From IMG/VR virus record IMGVR_UViG_3300044641_001665, positions 1-37,445 of that record: a stretch of 37,445 nt of DNA; one strand, 5' to 3'. Shown here piece by piece: positions 12,675-21,654 of this stretch; position 1 is the first letter of the stretch, and each line of letters starts with the position of its first letter. The DNA comes from a virus. The position numbers and the translations under genes were made by a program. The notes beneath the pieces were generated by a model. It made no database searches, was not told the origin of the DNA, and worked only from the letters and a program-made list of their open reading frames with translations.

Positions 12675-13093
12675 GCCTTTAACCACTTATCTGGATTAAC
12701 GTGCTTAGTTGGATTCCAAAGACGAGTAGATAAAATTTGAAAGTGAAGATGCGGAGCTGTGGAATTACCTGTGCTACCTGCGTAACCAAGCAACTGTCCT
12801 TTCTTAACTTTCTTACCTACTGGTACTTTAACTTTAGATAGATGACAGTAACCTGCCCATAGTCCAGCAGATCCATCTTTAAACTTATCGTTGTCTACAA
12901 TAATATGAATACCAAAGCTACGACCCCAACCTTTTAAAAACTTATGAGTGCCTGAGTGTACTACTACGCCACTAACTGCAGCATAAACTGGTGTACCTTC
13001 AGAAGCTTTACCATCAATACCTTTATGTACGCTACCGTTTTTGTACTTGGCACCGTACCTAAATGTAGTCTTCCATTCTTTAAGTGGATACAT
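12671..13093 (-). CDS. Endolysin, M23 (lysostaphin-type) peptidase
   Basis: A 140-residue zinc peptidase domain: HKGID with H23 and D27 (HxxxD), YCHLS with H84, and PHLHF with H115 and H117. These are the zinc ligands and catalytic His of peptidase family M23. The domain is preceded by only ~20 residues, so there is no signal peptide; export depends on the holin. It would cut peptide cross-bridges in peptidoglycan. No separate cell-wall-binding domain is present in this gene. It overlaps the holin gene by one base. Confidence 0.9.
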   Translation of the reverse strand: MYPLKEWKTTFRYGAKYKNGSVHKGIDGKASEGTPVYAAVSGVVVHSGTHKFLKGWGRSFGIHIIVDNDKFKDGSAGLWAGYCHLSKVKVPVGKKVKKGQLLGYAGSTGNSTAPHLHFQILSTRLWNPTKHVNPDKWLKA

Positions 13094-13305
13094 TAATCTA
13101 GATCTCCATGGTTTCCATAACGCAAATCATCTGGGTTAATCCAGTTAATAATAACTGGCAAAGCAGCAGTAACAGCAATAGCAGCAGCAGGGTGCAAGCT
13201 AAGTACATCTGGATTTGCTAAGAACCAACCTAAACTGGCAGCTAAGCCAACCTTTAATGCTGATGCAAGCGGGCTATTAGCCAGCCAAGTATAAAAATTT
13301 CTCAC
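13093..13305 (-). CDS. Holin (two membrane segments, 70 aa)
   Basis: Two hydrophobic segments are visible: residues about 13-29 (ALKVGLAASLGWFL) and 40-55 (AAAIAVTAALPVIINWI), with a short turn and a charged C-terminus (LRYGNHGDLD). Small size, two helices and position directly before the M23 endolysin are typical for a phage holin that opens the membrane at the end of infection. Confidence 0.75.
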   Translation of the reverse strand: MRNFYTWLANSPLASALKVGLAASLGWFLANPDVLSLHPAAAIAVTAALPVIINWINPDDLRYGNHGDLD

Positions 13306-15335
13306 GCTAATCTCCTAATTAGTACTAGCAATAAACCACCGTAGCCATTGCTATCTTTATCTGGTGAAGACTCGTTAATAAAACGAACCTCTTCTATAAT
13401 ACCTTGAAAGTTCTCATCAGTTCTATAGTCTTTAACTGTAATAAAATTACCAAGACCTTCAAGTTCTTCTAATTTTTTAATAACATCAAATGCTCTACCA
13501 ATGTAACCAAACTGTGAATTAAACCTATCCATTTCAATGTCATAACAAGATAATGGATATTGATAAAGTCTCTGACGAACAACACCTGGAATAGATTTAA
13601 CTTGATAAGATTGCATAACTGGATAGTTAGTAAGTGGATTGCTATTATTTAATACAAACTTTAATGCTATAAATTCTTGGCTTCCTTTAGGTTGCCCAAG
13701 CGTTACGTTTTGCCCCATTGAGATAGAGTCAAGTGTAATAATGTCATACTCATTACCAGCATTGTCAATTGTTTTAACAGATACTGAATCTCCAGCTGGA
13801 ATCAAACCACGAGTTTGAAGATACTTAAAAAACTTAGGTTCAACTGTACCGTAACGTATCTTGCCTGTTTGTAAATAACCAGATGAACGATAGTTTGTAG
13901 TGTGCTCAGCTTTCAACTTACCAGACACATTATTTTCTTCAATAACCATAATCATGCGATCTTCTAGGTTATAAACTTCAGTACACTGAGAACTATTACC
14001 ATTAAGATTTGATTGATACTCAAGATCATATGCATAAGCAAATGTTCCATCATCAAATTGCTGTGATAAATCTATACGAATTAAAATACCATTTGTATTT
14101 CCACCACTAACAACTGTAGTAGCTGCATAAAGATAACTACCACGCTCGGAAAACCCATTGATTGCATAACTGCTTTCAATGAGAAGCGGACCCATTACCA
14201 AGTTATCATTGCCATCAATTGTACAAATTCTTACACCCTTGCTTGTTCCAACTGCAAGATATCCAAGATAGTAATGAATTGCTTTAACTGTTTCACCATC
14301 AGGCAAAGATAAAACCATTGTTGCGCCAGCCATGTCTGGCAAGTTAGTAGTATCGTCAAATAAAACTTTCCAAATTTCACCATTGTTGCCACCATTACCA
14401 GAAAGATAGATAGCACTTGGAGATCCAGCAGAATCATTCCAAACAAACAATGGATTAAGATGCAATTTAACATTATTTCCAGTTGGAAGACTGTCAGTTC
14501 CACCACTATGGTTGTGAGAAGAAGTTGTTCTTGTTCCTCTTGCCACTAATGAAGTACTAGTACTGGTCATGTTATAGACACCATTGTCTAATCCGAAAAG
14601 TACAGACCCTTTAACATATTTAATAAATACGTTTGTTTTATCACTATTACTAAAATTAAAAGCTACTTCATCAGAAGACAATGTTTCAATTAAACCAGTA
14701 TGAATAGCTCTAGAACATGCAGCATAGTAGTTTGAACCATCAGTTGTAACAGAAAGAAAATCATAATTACTTCCATTATGACCTTCTGGATATGTTGAAC
14801 CGTTATAATAATCTTCAGCAGTAGCTGTTGAGTTTCCATTTAAAGTTATTCTTTTTAGATAACCATCATCATCACCAGATATTAAAACTTCTTTATTGTT
14901 GGTAACATCATAACCAGTTGCTGCATTAATTTTGTTACCATTAGCACTTTCATATATAGCAGTAACGGCTTTAAGTAAACGAAGCTCACCAACTGTCCAT
15001 ATATCTACACCGCGAGAATCATAAAATCTATGACTTACATGTTCATAGTCTGTACCTGGTTCGTAGAACTCAATACCCGCACCGTTATGCCACGATGTTT
15101 GTGAGCGTACCCACCAACCAGTAAGTGACTGCTCACCTGGCTCAGGACTGTTATCAAACTGATCCTTTTTATAAGGTGCAGTTTCACGACGATAAGGATT
15201 TTGATTATCAATCTTTAAAATAAATGGAATGTCTGCAAGAGATACATCATAGCCAACATCGGTTAATTGAAAGCTTGAACCTTGAGATTGATATGAAAGA
15301 TCATACTGAAAGTCTTCGGTAATGTCTTTTGCCAT
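13302..15335 (-). CDS. Large beta-rich tail protein (possible tail nozzle)
   Basis: A 677-residue protein of repeated beta-strand blades, with recurring patterns such as DDDGYLKRITLNG, GSVLFGLDNGVYNM and GYLAVGTSKGVRI spaced about 45-60 residues apart, like a beta-propeller. The N-terminus (residues 1-60) is a separate, polar segment. Podovirus nozzle proteins (T7 gp12 type) are built around a propeller and lie near the connector gene, which fits here, but a receptor-binding or other minor tail protein is equally possible. It sits between the collar fibre and the holin. Confidence 0.6.
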   Translation of the reverse strand: MAKDITEDFQYDLSYQSQGSSFQLTDVGYDVSLADIPFILKIDNQNPYRRETAPYKKDQFDNSPEPGEQSLTGWWVRSQTSWHNGAGIEFYEPGTDYEHVSHRFYDSRGVDIWTVGELRLLKAVTAIYESANGNKINAATGYDVTNNKEVLISGDDDGYLKRITLNGNSTATAEDYYNGSTYPEGHNGSNYDFLSVTTDGSNYYAACSRAIHTGLIETLSSDEVAFNFSNSDKTNVFIKYVKGSVLFGLDNGVYNMTSTSTSLVARGTRTTSSHNHSGGTDSLPTGNNVKLHLNPLFVWNDSAGSPSAIYLSGNGGNNGEIWKVLFDDTTNLPDMAGATMVLSLPDGETVKAIHYYLGYLAVGTSKGVRICTIDGNDNLVMGPLLIESSYAINGFSERGSYLYAATTVVSGGNTNGILIRIDLSQQFDDGTFAYAYDLEYQSNLNGNSSQCTEVYNLEDRMIMVIEENNVSGKLKAEHTTNYRSSGYLQTGKIRYGTVEPKFFKYLQTRGLIPAGDSVSVKTIDNAGNEYDIITLDSISMGQNVTLGQPKGSQEFIALKFVLNNSNPLTNYPVMQSYQVKSIPGVVRQRLYQYPLSCYDIEMDRFNSQFGYIGRAFDVIKKLEELEGLGNFITVKDYRTDENFQGIIEEVRFINESSPDKDSNGYGGLLLVLIRRLA

Positions 15336-15345
15336 TAACTATTCC

Positions 15346-16872
15346 TTAGTGCTTGATTAAGTAATTTAATACAATGTATGGGGAAAGATTTGATGTTGAT
15401 CCAGTATTAGATACAGTATGTGCATGTTCTACAGAAACAGGTCCAGATGTAAATGAAGCAATGTTAACATCGTGATCATGACTATTTGAAGATGTTGCAG
15501 AAGTAATTGGAGATACATACGTAGGGCTAAGTGTAGCAAGAGCACCACTACCAGTAGCGTCTGCTTCTGTTGTATCAAATGCAGTATCAGCAGCACCACC
15601 TGCAGCAGATGTTGCGTTAAACAAACCACTGGCAGATGTTGCAGTAATATTATCTGGATTAAAGGTGTGATTATGTGTATCAGTACTAGTTGAAACAGAG
15701 TGAGTGTGATTAGGTCCAGGAACAACAGAAGTGCTTCCATAGGCAGCAGTGCCAGTATACGACGGGTCACTAGTAGTATCTGTGTGACTATGTGAATCAG
15801 AACTTGTAGTACCTTCACCAATAGATACTGCAACAGTGTGATCATGACTTGTTAAAGCATGATCATGGCTATGGCTATGTGAATTAATAGCGTGAGTATG
15901 AGACGGAGCAGTATGAGTATGATCAACAGATGTTGTAGCGGTTAATGGAGGATCAATAGCATGTGTATGTGCACCTGCTGTTCCAGTATTTGAATTAGTG
16001 TGAGTGTGTGCTTTAGCACCACCAGTTTCACCTAGCGTATCAAACTCTGTTTGAGCAGCATCTAATCCAACTGGTATTCTTCCTTTAAGATTAGGAACAC
16101 CAAATGTAGTTGAACCATCACCAGAGCCATAGGTAGTTCCAATAGCTGCAAACAAACCAGCATATGTAGTTCTTGAAACATTAGAACCATCACACAATAA
16201 CCAACCACTTACAGTTGCAGATAGTGCTGTGCTAATAACAGTTCCAACAGGAACAAGTCCTGGACCACTAGTAGGTAATGTTAAAGTTCCAGTAAAAGTT
16301 GGACTCGATAAAGTTTTGTTAGTTAAAGTTTCAGTTCCAGCAAGAGTTGCAAAGTTACCATCATTTAATGCCGTATTAAATTCAGCAGTGCTACCACTAA
16401 TTGTATTGCTGGTTAGAGAAATTGTTTTGTTTGTAAGAGTCTGTGATTTAGCGGTACCTACTACGCTACCTTCTCCACTTCCAATACCATGCACAGTCTT
16501 AATAATATTTGCAGTTGTAATAGATGGATCTTGACCATTATTTTTAATTTCATAAGATGAACTTGCTTCTATATGACTTTGTGGTTCACGCAAATCACGT
16601 GGAGTAATCATATGTTTTACAACTGCACCAGGATCGTGAGCAATTGCAGTAGTAGTATCTTGTCCTCTAACTACAGTTAAAGTAGTTCCACCTGCAGATT
16701 CAACAACAGTAACAATTTCTTCAGACGGCGCATCAGCATCAATAACAAGAGTATATGGATAGGCTGAAGGTAGAGTTGAAATAGTATTAAGAGTAATAGC
16801 GGTTTCAGTACTATTAATACTAGTGCTTAAAGTTTTGCCTTCAGCTGTTGAGCTATAATTACGGGCTGTCAT
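15346..16872 (-). CDS. Tail fibre with tail-collar domain and His-rich tip
   Basis: A 508-residue modular fibre. Residues 1-90 form a beta domain (with SINSTET and VVRGQD) shared with the connector gene upstream. There follows a Thr/Ser-rich shaft with LTNKT(I/L)S repeats (about 140-195), then a phage tail collar domain (about 208-280, with [15 protein letters not shown] and GDGSTTFGVP). After that comes a long His-rich region with many HxH motifs (AHTHTNSN, HSHSHDHA and others). HxH motifs bind metal in trimeric tips such as T4 gp12. A short C-terminus ends in LNYLIKH. Probable receptor-binding fibre. Confidence 0.8.
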   Translation of the reverse strand: MTARNYSSTAEGKTLSTSINSTETAITLNTISTLPSAYPYTLVIDADAPSEEIVTVVESAGGTTLTVVRGQDTTTAIAHDPGAVVKHMITPRDLREPQSHIEASSSYEIKNNGQDPSITTANIIKTVHGIGSGEGSVVGTAKSQTLTNKTISLTSNTISGSTAEFNTALNDGNFATLAGTETLTNKTLSSPTFTGTLTLPTSGPGLVPVGTVISTALSATVSGWLLCDGSNVSRTTYAGLFAAIGTTYGSGDGSTTFGVPNLKGRIPVGLDAAQTEFDTLGETGGAKAHTHTNSNTGTAGAHTHAIDPPLTATTSVDHTHTAPSHTHAINSHSHSHDHALTSHDHTVAVSIGEGTTSSDSHSHTDTTSDPSYTGTAAYGSTSVVPGPNHTHSVSTSTDTHNHTFNPDNITATSASGLFNATSAAGGAADTAFDTTEADATGSGALATLSPTYVSPITSATSSNSHDHDVNIASFTSGPVSVEHAHTVSNTGSTSNLSPYIVLNYLIKH

Positions 16873-16880
16873 TGTTTACC

Positions 16881-17780
16881 TTATCTAGTGAAGTGGATTC
16901 TAGTTGGATTACGATCAGTTAACTTACGACTTTCTTCAGCAAGTCGCTTGTCATATAGTGCAAGAAGATATTTAGATGCATTAGTACCAGCACCATAGGC
17001 ACGACCAGCAATCTGTGACTGTTGATCTGCTTCAGCAGAACCAAAGGTAAGACGACCTGGATCAATAAATGCTGACAAACGTGCAGAAGCACCAAGTACA
17101 ATTACATCTTTACAAGATGCTGGTAAACCAGTAACAATTTCAAAGTCATCATCATTGCTATCCATTACCGCTGGAGCAGCAGTGTAAGATATTTGTACGG
17201 TTCTTCCAGGCTCAACACCAGAATAGAGACTAATAGAATTCCTAGAATCAAAAGCGTCAGTGTTAGCCATAGAATCAACACGCCAACTACGAATAGGAAG
17301 CCATTCTTTAGATGGACCAGTAGTTTCATAAGCCACTCCTAGTACAGTTTCTGCTTCATTTGGAAGAGGATAAGTAGTTTTAGCTGGTGAATAAGAAAAC
17401 GTATGTGTTGCAGTAGCATAAAGATCTGGGAATACTGCTTCAATAGTTTCATTAATTGCTGATTTAATATCTATACTTGGAAATGTAGGAGAGATAATTA
17501 CACGTGCACCAGCTGCGTGACTTGCAGCAGATGTTCCATTGTATCCACGACCATACGGAGGAATACTTAATGTACCAGTTGATCTATCGTATGCATCTAC
17601 ATAAATAAGTTCATCATCAACCTGAATAACACCAGTAGAAAGATTACTTGCAGAAGAAACAACAAGAGTTGTGACTGTTGAATTAATCGCAGACACCAGA
17701 TGTGTCTGACGATCTTGACGCAGTGTAAAACCTGCTAATTTACGTGCTACCTCATCAGTCATTTGACCAAATGTTGCCAT
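16881..17780 (-). CDS. Probable head-tail connector / adaptor protein
   Basis: A 299-residue protein with an N-terminal helix (MATFGQMTDEVARKL), a beta domain at residues about 30-95 (AINSTVT, RGYNGTSAASH), and a helical-plus-beta remainder containing IDIKSAINETIEAVFPDL and PASCKDVIVLGASARL. The helical adaptor segment followed by a strand-rich domain resembles podovirus tail adaptor proteins such as gp11 of T7-like phages. Overlaps the 665-residue gene by one base. The role is inferred from layout and position, not from a diagnostic motif. Confidence 0.55.
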   Translation of the reverse strand: MATFGQMTDEVARKLAGFTLRQDRQTHLVSAINSTVTTLVVSSASNLSTGVIQVDDELIYVDAYDRSTGTLSIPPYGRGYNGTSAASHAAGARVIISPTFPSIDIKSAINETIEAVFPDLYATATHTFSYSPAKTTYPLPNEAETVLGVAYETTGPSKEWLPIRSWRVDSMANTDAFDSRNSISLYSGVEPGRTVQISYTAAPAVMDSNDDDFEIVTGLPASCKDVIVLGASARLSAFIDPGRLTFGSAEADQQSQIAGRAYGAGTNASKYLLALYDKRLAEESRKLTDRNPTRIHFTR

Positions 17781-19777
17781 TATTTACCTTCCAACTTTTC
17801 AATATAATCTGCAAACTTTTTAGCTTCTTGAGCAATTCTGCTTCTAGCTTCTGTATCTGCTGCTGGAGTATCCGACCATTGCTTTCTAAGTCTTTCTACT
17901 TCAGCTCTTGCCTTAGCAATCTTTCCTTGCCTTGTAAGCTTTGTAGTTTCTCCACCTCTACCAGGAACAGCTGGCTTAATTTCTACTGGAGAAGTTACAT
18001 ACTCTTGACCCTTAGGATTATACTTTTGTGATCGTGCTGCAAGATTGCGTCTTGTAACTTCATCAGCAATTTCTTGTGCTTTCATTTTATCTTCACGAGA
18101 AAGCATTCGCATTTCTCTAAGTTCATCATCAATTCTGTCTATGATTTTTTTATTTCTTGCACTAGATTGCTTAAGTTTTGAAATTTCTTTCTCACTTGCT
18201 GTTTTTATTTCAGTAGTATTCTTTGCATTAAATGCTTTTAATTTTGATTTTTCAGCTAGAAGAGCAGCAGCTCTTTCAACAGCAGGAGCGACATCATCTA
18301 AAAGATCTTTTGGTATTTCTGTTCTTACTCTTACTGGTGCTTTACCAGTACGAGTAGGTCCTTTAGCTGTAGTTGTAATAGGTGCATTATCTACTGCTTC
18401 ATCAACAAAAGCTTTTAACTCACCAGGCTTAGCATCGTCAGCTAAACTTTCTTCATACCTAAGTAATACATCTTTAGACTTAGGATTAGAAGGCATTTCT
18501 TTTTCAACTTTACGAAGTATTGCCTTGCCCTCTGCCGTGTTAACAACTTTATTTCTAAATTCTTTTTTAAGTTCTCCAAAACTATTTCTAATAACTTTCA
18601 AATCTGCAGCAGAAATTCTTCTATCTTCAGGAACACGTTTGCTATTTAACTTTACATCTTTTAACATTCTTCTTGCTGCAAGATAAAGATCAGTTATTTC
18701 TTTAGCATCTAGTTCAGTTTTAGTTTTATTAAATCTACGAAGTTCAGCAACAGCTGCTTTAATTTCATCATCTGTATAGTTACCACTACGAACATTACGT
18801 AACACAAATTCAACAGGGCTAGATGTTTCGTCAGCTACTCTACCTACTGGTGGTACTTGTCTAAATGATTCTTCTTTATCACTACCGCCACGTACATAAT
18901 CTTCTAATCTTTTCTTATGATTTTTAGCTGATTCACCTGGCTTGCGCTTAAGGAATTTTGTTTCTTCTGGAGTCAATTGGGAAATACGATAATCAATTTC
19001 ATCTTGACTAAATTTAGTTTTATCGTAATATTGAGAACCTTGGATTTCTTTTAATTTAGATTCAGCTAAAAGTTCTTCTTCAGTTACAGGCTTTCTTACA
19101 GGCTCTACAGGATTGGTTGATCTTTTGCCACCACGCATTGCAATAGCATCTTCAGCAGCTTGTGCAGCATCTATGTCGCGATCATAGTAATTATAATCTT
19201 CATCTGAAGTACGAGTGTACTTCTTTTCAACCATTCCCTTTTCAGCCTTAGCTGCTGGAGTAGGAATACCTTCTTCATAATCTTTAACTCTTTTAGCATA
19301 AGCAGCATCTGATTCTTTTGGTCCACGCTTAAGTATGCTTTGACCAACTTCATAAGCAGGAGTAGGTTCTCCCATGCCAGCACGACCTACACGCTCAACT
19401 GGTTGATCAAAATCTCCACCAAAACGTTGTACTGGTTTTTCAGGTATGTAACCTTGACGCTTCATAGTAAGAGCATCATCTAGAGTTTTAGATGCAGCTC
19501 GCCTAGCAGCAACAGACATTGTATTTTTTGTTGCATCATCAGCAAGTGTTTTACTTGTTGTTTTAATTACAGCATTTAAAGCTTTACCACTTAACTGCAT
19601 AATTTTGGCAGGAGCAATAAAAAAACTAGCAGCAGTAACACCTACAAGTGCAGCATCTCCCCAAGTTCCTTCGCCTTTGGCAATCTTTGCAATTGTATCT
19701 GTTGCAAAAAGAAAGTCGCCAACTTCAGCTAAGTAACTCCTGTCCTGAGGTCTTGCTGCCATGGTATCAATAGCCAT
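17780..19777 (-). CDS. Large helical basic protein, possible internal virion / ejection protein
   Basis: A 665-residue protein, almost entirely charged helix, with extended Lys/Glu-rich coiled-coil stretches (residues about 500-560 and 610-665). Residues about 40-65 contain a hydrophobic helix (AALVGVTAASFFIAPA) that could insert in a membrane. Long amphipathic proteins with one membrane-active segment, encoded among podovirus head and tail genes, are often packaged and ejected with the DNA. No enzymatic motif was found. It precedes the connector gene with a one-base overlap. Confidence 0.5.
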   Translation of the reverse strand: MAIDTMAARPQDRSYLAEVGDFLFATDTIAKIAKGEGTWGDAALVGVTAASFFIAPAKIMQLSGKALNAVIKTTSKTLADDATKNTMSVAARRAASKTLDDALTMKRQGYIPEKPVQRFGGDFDQPVERVGRAGMGEPTPAYEVGQSILKRGPKESDAAYAKRVKDYEEGIPTPAAKAEKGMVEKKYTRTSDEDYNYYDRDIDAAQAAEDAIAMRGGKRSTNPVEPVRKPVTEEELLAESKLKEIQGSQYYDKTKFSQDEIDYRISQLTPEETKFLKRKPGESAKNHKKRLEDYVRGGSDKEESFRQVPPVGRVADETSSPVEFVLRNVRSGNYTDDEIKAAVAELRRFNKTKTELDAKEITDLYLAARRMLKDVKLNSKRVPEDRRISAADLKVIRNSFGELKKEFRNKVVNTAEGKAILRKVEKEMPSNPKSKDVLLRYEESLADDAKPGELKAFVDEAVDNAPITTTAKGPTRTGKAPVRVRTEIPKDLLDDVAPAVERAAALLAEKSKLKAFNAKNTTEIKTASEKEISKLKQSSARNKKIIDRIDDELREMRMLSREDKMKAQEIADEVTRRNLAARSQKYNPKGQEYVTSPVEIKPAVPGRGGETTKLTRQGKIAKARAEVERLRKQWSDTPAADTEARSRIAQEAKKFADYIEKLEGK

Positions 19778-19933
19778 TTATTTTTTCTTTCGAGTAACTG
19801 CCATATTGTCAATTAAATTTGGATAAGGTCTTCCAGCTTTTTTAGCACGATCTTTAGCTGCAGCCTTTTGAGCTGATGTTAATGGTTTAGATTTTTTCTT
19901 AGGGTTAGGTTTATCCCAAACTTTTTTTACCAT
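19778..19933 (-). CDS. Small highly basic protein (51 aa)
   Basis: ATG 19933 overlaps the end of the upstream gene by seven bases, and the stop abuts the next gene. The sequence is Lys-rich, with KVWDKPNPKKKSKPL near the start and AGRPYPNLIDNMA near the end; I believe similar short proteins occur in other environmental phage genomes, with no known function. The strong charge suggests nucleic-acid binding. Confidence 0.7.
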   Translation of the reverse strand: MVKKVWDKPNPKKKSKPLTSAQKAAAKDRAKKAGRPYPNLIDNMAVTRKKK

Positions 19934-20214
19934 TTAACTTTGTCCGCCCAGTATGCTGCGGACATTTTACCTTTTGAAATATTAGATGCGTGACGTGCTT
20001 TGAATGACCGCCTACGTGCAGCATAGGATGCTGACTCTCCTGATTTCTTAGGAGAGCCAGACACACCCTGCTGACCAAAGCGAATAGTCTTAACCTGATT
20101 GCCAACTTTAGCCACAACAACGTGTGACTTCTTTGGATGATTAGGAGTACGCTTTGGTTTGTTGTAGCCAGAAACACCAGCACGTGTTAAACGTGGATCT
20201 TTCTTAGCTACCAT
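19927..20214 (-). CDS. Conserved small basic phage protein (95 aa)
   Basis: A basic protein with an ordered pattern: an N-terminal PRLTRAGVSGYNKPKRTP, a beta segment KSHVVVAKVGNQVKTIRFG, and a helical ARRRSFKARHASNISKGKM with a final YWADKVKW. I recognise this as a widely distributed conserved phage protein, possibly assigned to a DUF, but I cannot name it safely. It is one of a run of six small basic genes (19778-21643), perhaps involved in DNA condensation or virion structure. Confidence 0.7.
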   Translation of the reverse strand: MVAKKDPRLTRAGVSGYNKPKRTPNHPKKSHVVVAKVGNQVKTIRFGQQGVSGSPKKSGESASYAARRRSFKARHASNISKGKMSAAYWADKVKW

Positions 20215-20216
20215 AA

Positions 20217-20855
20217 TTACTTACCTCGTCGTGCTTGATTGTAACGACTACCAGCAGAAGACATAATTTTTGTTCCTTGTGCTTTCATCTTGTTAGTTAC
20301 ACCTTGCTTTGCAGCAGCACGCTTAGCGGTTGTCTTCTTTACATACTTAGATACTTCTGCTCTAGGGTTTGCCTTAGCACCAGCATGTCTTGGACCAGAT
20401 GTTTTTTTGTGCTTACCTGCAGCAGCCTTGGCTCTTGCAACATCTTTCTTTTCAAACTTTGTCATGCCCTTAGCAGCACCAACTGCAACAGCTACGGCAC
20501 CTGCGCCAGCAGCAACAGCCTTACCAGTGCTTACAGGCTTTGAAGTAGAAGAAGATGGTTTGCGAGTATTGCCTGGACCTTTACCCATTGGTGGCTTTGA
20601 GCGAGTGTTACCTGGACCCTTGCCTGGTGGCAAAGAAGATCGCTTTGGATCAGCAACTACACTACCTACACGATCCTTACCATAAAAACGATTAAGTGCT
20701 TCACGCATTGTTGGATCGTTTTTGTATTTAGCAATTGCTTTTGTTGGAGTTCCTTCTTTGCGAAGTTTATCTAACTGTGCTTCAGTTACTTTTTTAGTTA
20801 GATCAAAGTTCTTTTTCTTAAAGGCATCCATTTCTGATTTTGTCATTTTAGCCAT
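20217..20855 (-). CDS. Lys/Ala-rich histone-like protein (212 aa)
   Basis: The N-terminus (1-60) is a charged helical segment. A duplicated PxGKGPGNTR motif follows (about residues 76-98). Residues about 108-128 form an Ala/Gly/Val segment (VAAGAGAVAVAVGAAKG) that is either a flexible linker or a membrane helix. The C-terminal 80 residues are Lys/Arg/Ala-rich, like histone H1 tails, ending in NKMKAQGTKIMSSAG and then RRGK. Nearly the same ending is found in the gene at 21290-21643. Likely binds DNA or RNA; a virion DNA-condensing role is a guess. Confidence 0.65.
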   Translation of the reverse strand: MAKMTKSEMDAFKKKNFDLTKKVTEAQLDKLRKEGTPTKAIAKYKNDPTMREALNRFYGKDRVGSVVADPKRSSLPPGKGPGNTRSKPPMGKGPGNTRKPSSSTSKPVSTGKAVAAGAGAVAVAVGAAKGMTKFEKKDVARAKAAAGKHKKTSGPRHAGAKANPRAEVSKYVKKTTAKRAAAKQGVTNKMKAQGTKIMSSAGSRYNQARRGK

Positions 20856-20857
20856 GA

Positions 20858-21136
20858 TTACTTCTTCTTTGCTTTAGCTTTTTTCATTTGAGCTTCAAGA
20901 GTCTTAAGTTTCTTTTGACGATCTTGTCCTGGCTTTGCTGGTATCTTTTGTCCTCTATCACCTGGCTTAATATCTTTTGTATCTCTGCCTGGCTTAATAG
21001 GTAAAGGCATCTTCTTGCCATTACCTGCACCTGGCTTAACAGGAAGTGGCTTCATTACCTTTTCGCCTGGCTTTGGTCGTGGCTTTGGCTTACCAATGTA
21101 AATTGGCTTGCCTGGATTTCTTGGATTGTTTGCCAT
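20858..21136 (-). CDS. Pro/Lys-rich disordered basic protein (92 aa)
   Basis: Built of KPG/KPKPRP-type repeats (KPGEKVMKPLPVKPG and similar), followed by a Lys-rich helical C-terminus (LEAQMKKAKAKKK). It is almost certainly disordered and binds polyanions. It abuts its neighbours with no spare bases, so it is part of the same late transcript. Confidence 0.65.
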   Translation of the reverse strand: MANNPRNPGKPIYIGKPKPRPKPGEKVMKPLPVKPGAGNGKKMPLPIKPGRDTKDIKPGDRGQKIPAKPGQDRQKKLKTLEAQMKKAKAKKK

Positions 21137-21137
21137 G

Positions 21138-21290
21138 TTACTTACCCTTCTTGGTTGACTTAGGCATAGCAGGAACTACTGGTACCTTTGGCATGTTGTA
21201 ATTTACTTTGTCAATACCTTTAACCGAGCCAGGCATTGTAGGCATTTCATGTTGATAGTTGATGTGGTTACATCCACACTTAGCACACAT
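21138..21290 (-). CDS. Small Cys-motif protein (50 aa)
   Basis: ATG 21290 overlaps the stop of the upstream gene (TAATG). The product starts with MCAKCGCNH, a compact CxxCxC metal-binding site, followed by a Pro/Met/Lys-rich flexible tail. The overlap and sequence character support a real gene. Function unknown; it lies inside the run of small basic genes. Confidence 0.6.
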   Translation of the reverse strand: MCAKCGCNHINYQHEMPTMPGSVKGIDKVNYNMPKVPVVPAMPKSTKKGK

Positions 21291-21643
21291 TACTTCTTAC
21301 CTCGTCTGTTGTAACCTGAAGTAGCAGAAGAATTAATCTTTGCTCCTTGAGCTTTTATTTTGTTTTTAGCATTAGCTTTAGCAGCATTAACACGAGCTGC
21401 TTCTTTAGCTTTAGCTGCAGCTATTTTAGCGTTTTTAATTGCCTTAGCTTTAGCTTCAATTGATTTAGCACTTTGAGTTTGTTCTTTTGCCCAAGGATTA
21501 GGTCCAAGACCTTTTCCACGAAATCCACCTTTTGGTCTAGGATATTTTGTTATATCTTTAGCACTTAAAGTTTTACCACTTCTACGAGCTTCATTAACTA
21601 ATTGTTTAGCTTTAAGTATATCTTTACTTTCATTACTAGCCAT
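21290..21643 (-). CDS. Lys/Ala-rich basic protein sharing tail with 20217 gene (117 aa)
   Basis: An N-terminal helix (DILKAKQLVNEARRSGK) and GGFRGKGLGPNPW are followed by an Ala/Lys helix (about residues 60-95) and the ending NKIKAQGAKINSSAT followed by RRGKK. The last ~22 residues closely match the ending of the 20217-20855 product, so the two are partial paralogues or share a targeting or binding tail. Probable DNA-binding or virion-associated protein. Confidence 0.65.
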   Translation of the reverse strand: MASNESKDILKAKQLVNEARRSGKTLSAKDITKYPRPKGGFRGKGLGPNPWAKEQTQSAKSIEAKAKAIKNAKIAAAKAKEAARVNAAKANAKNKIKAQGAKINSSATSGYNRRGKK

Positions 21644-21654
21644 ATTGTTTTCCT

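Noticed and set aside
18045-18686. 213-codon rightward ORF
   Set aside because: Antisense shadow of the 665-residue gene; its Ser/Leu/Phe-rich product reflects the complement of Lys/Glu codons.
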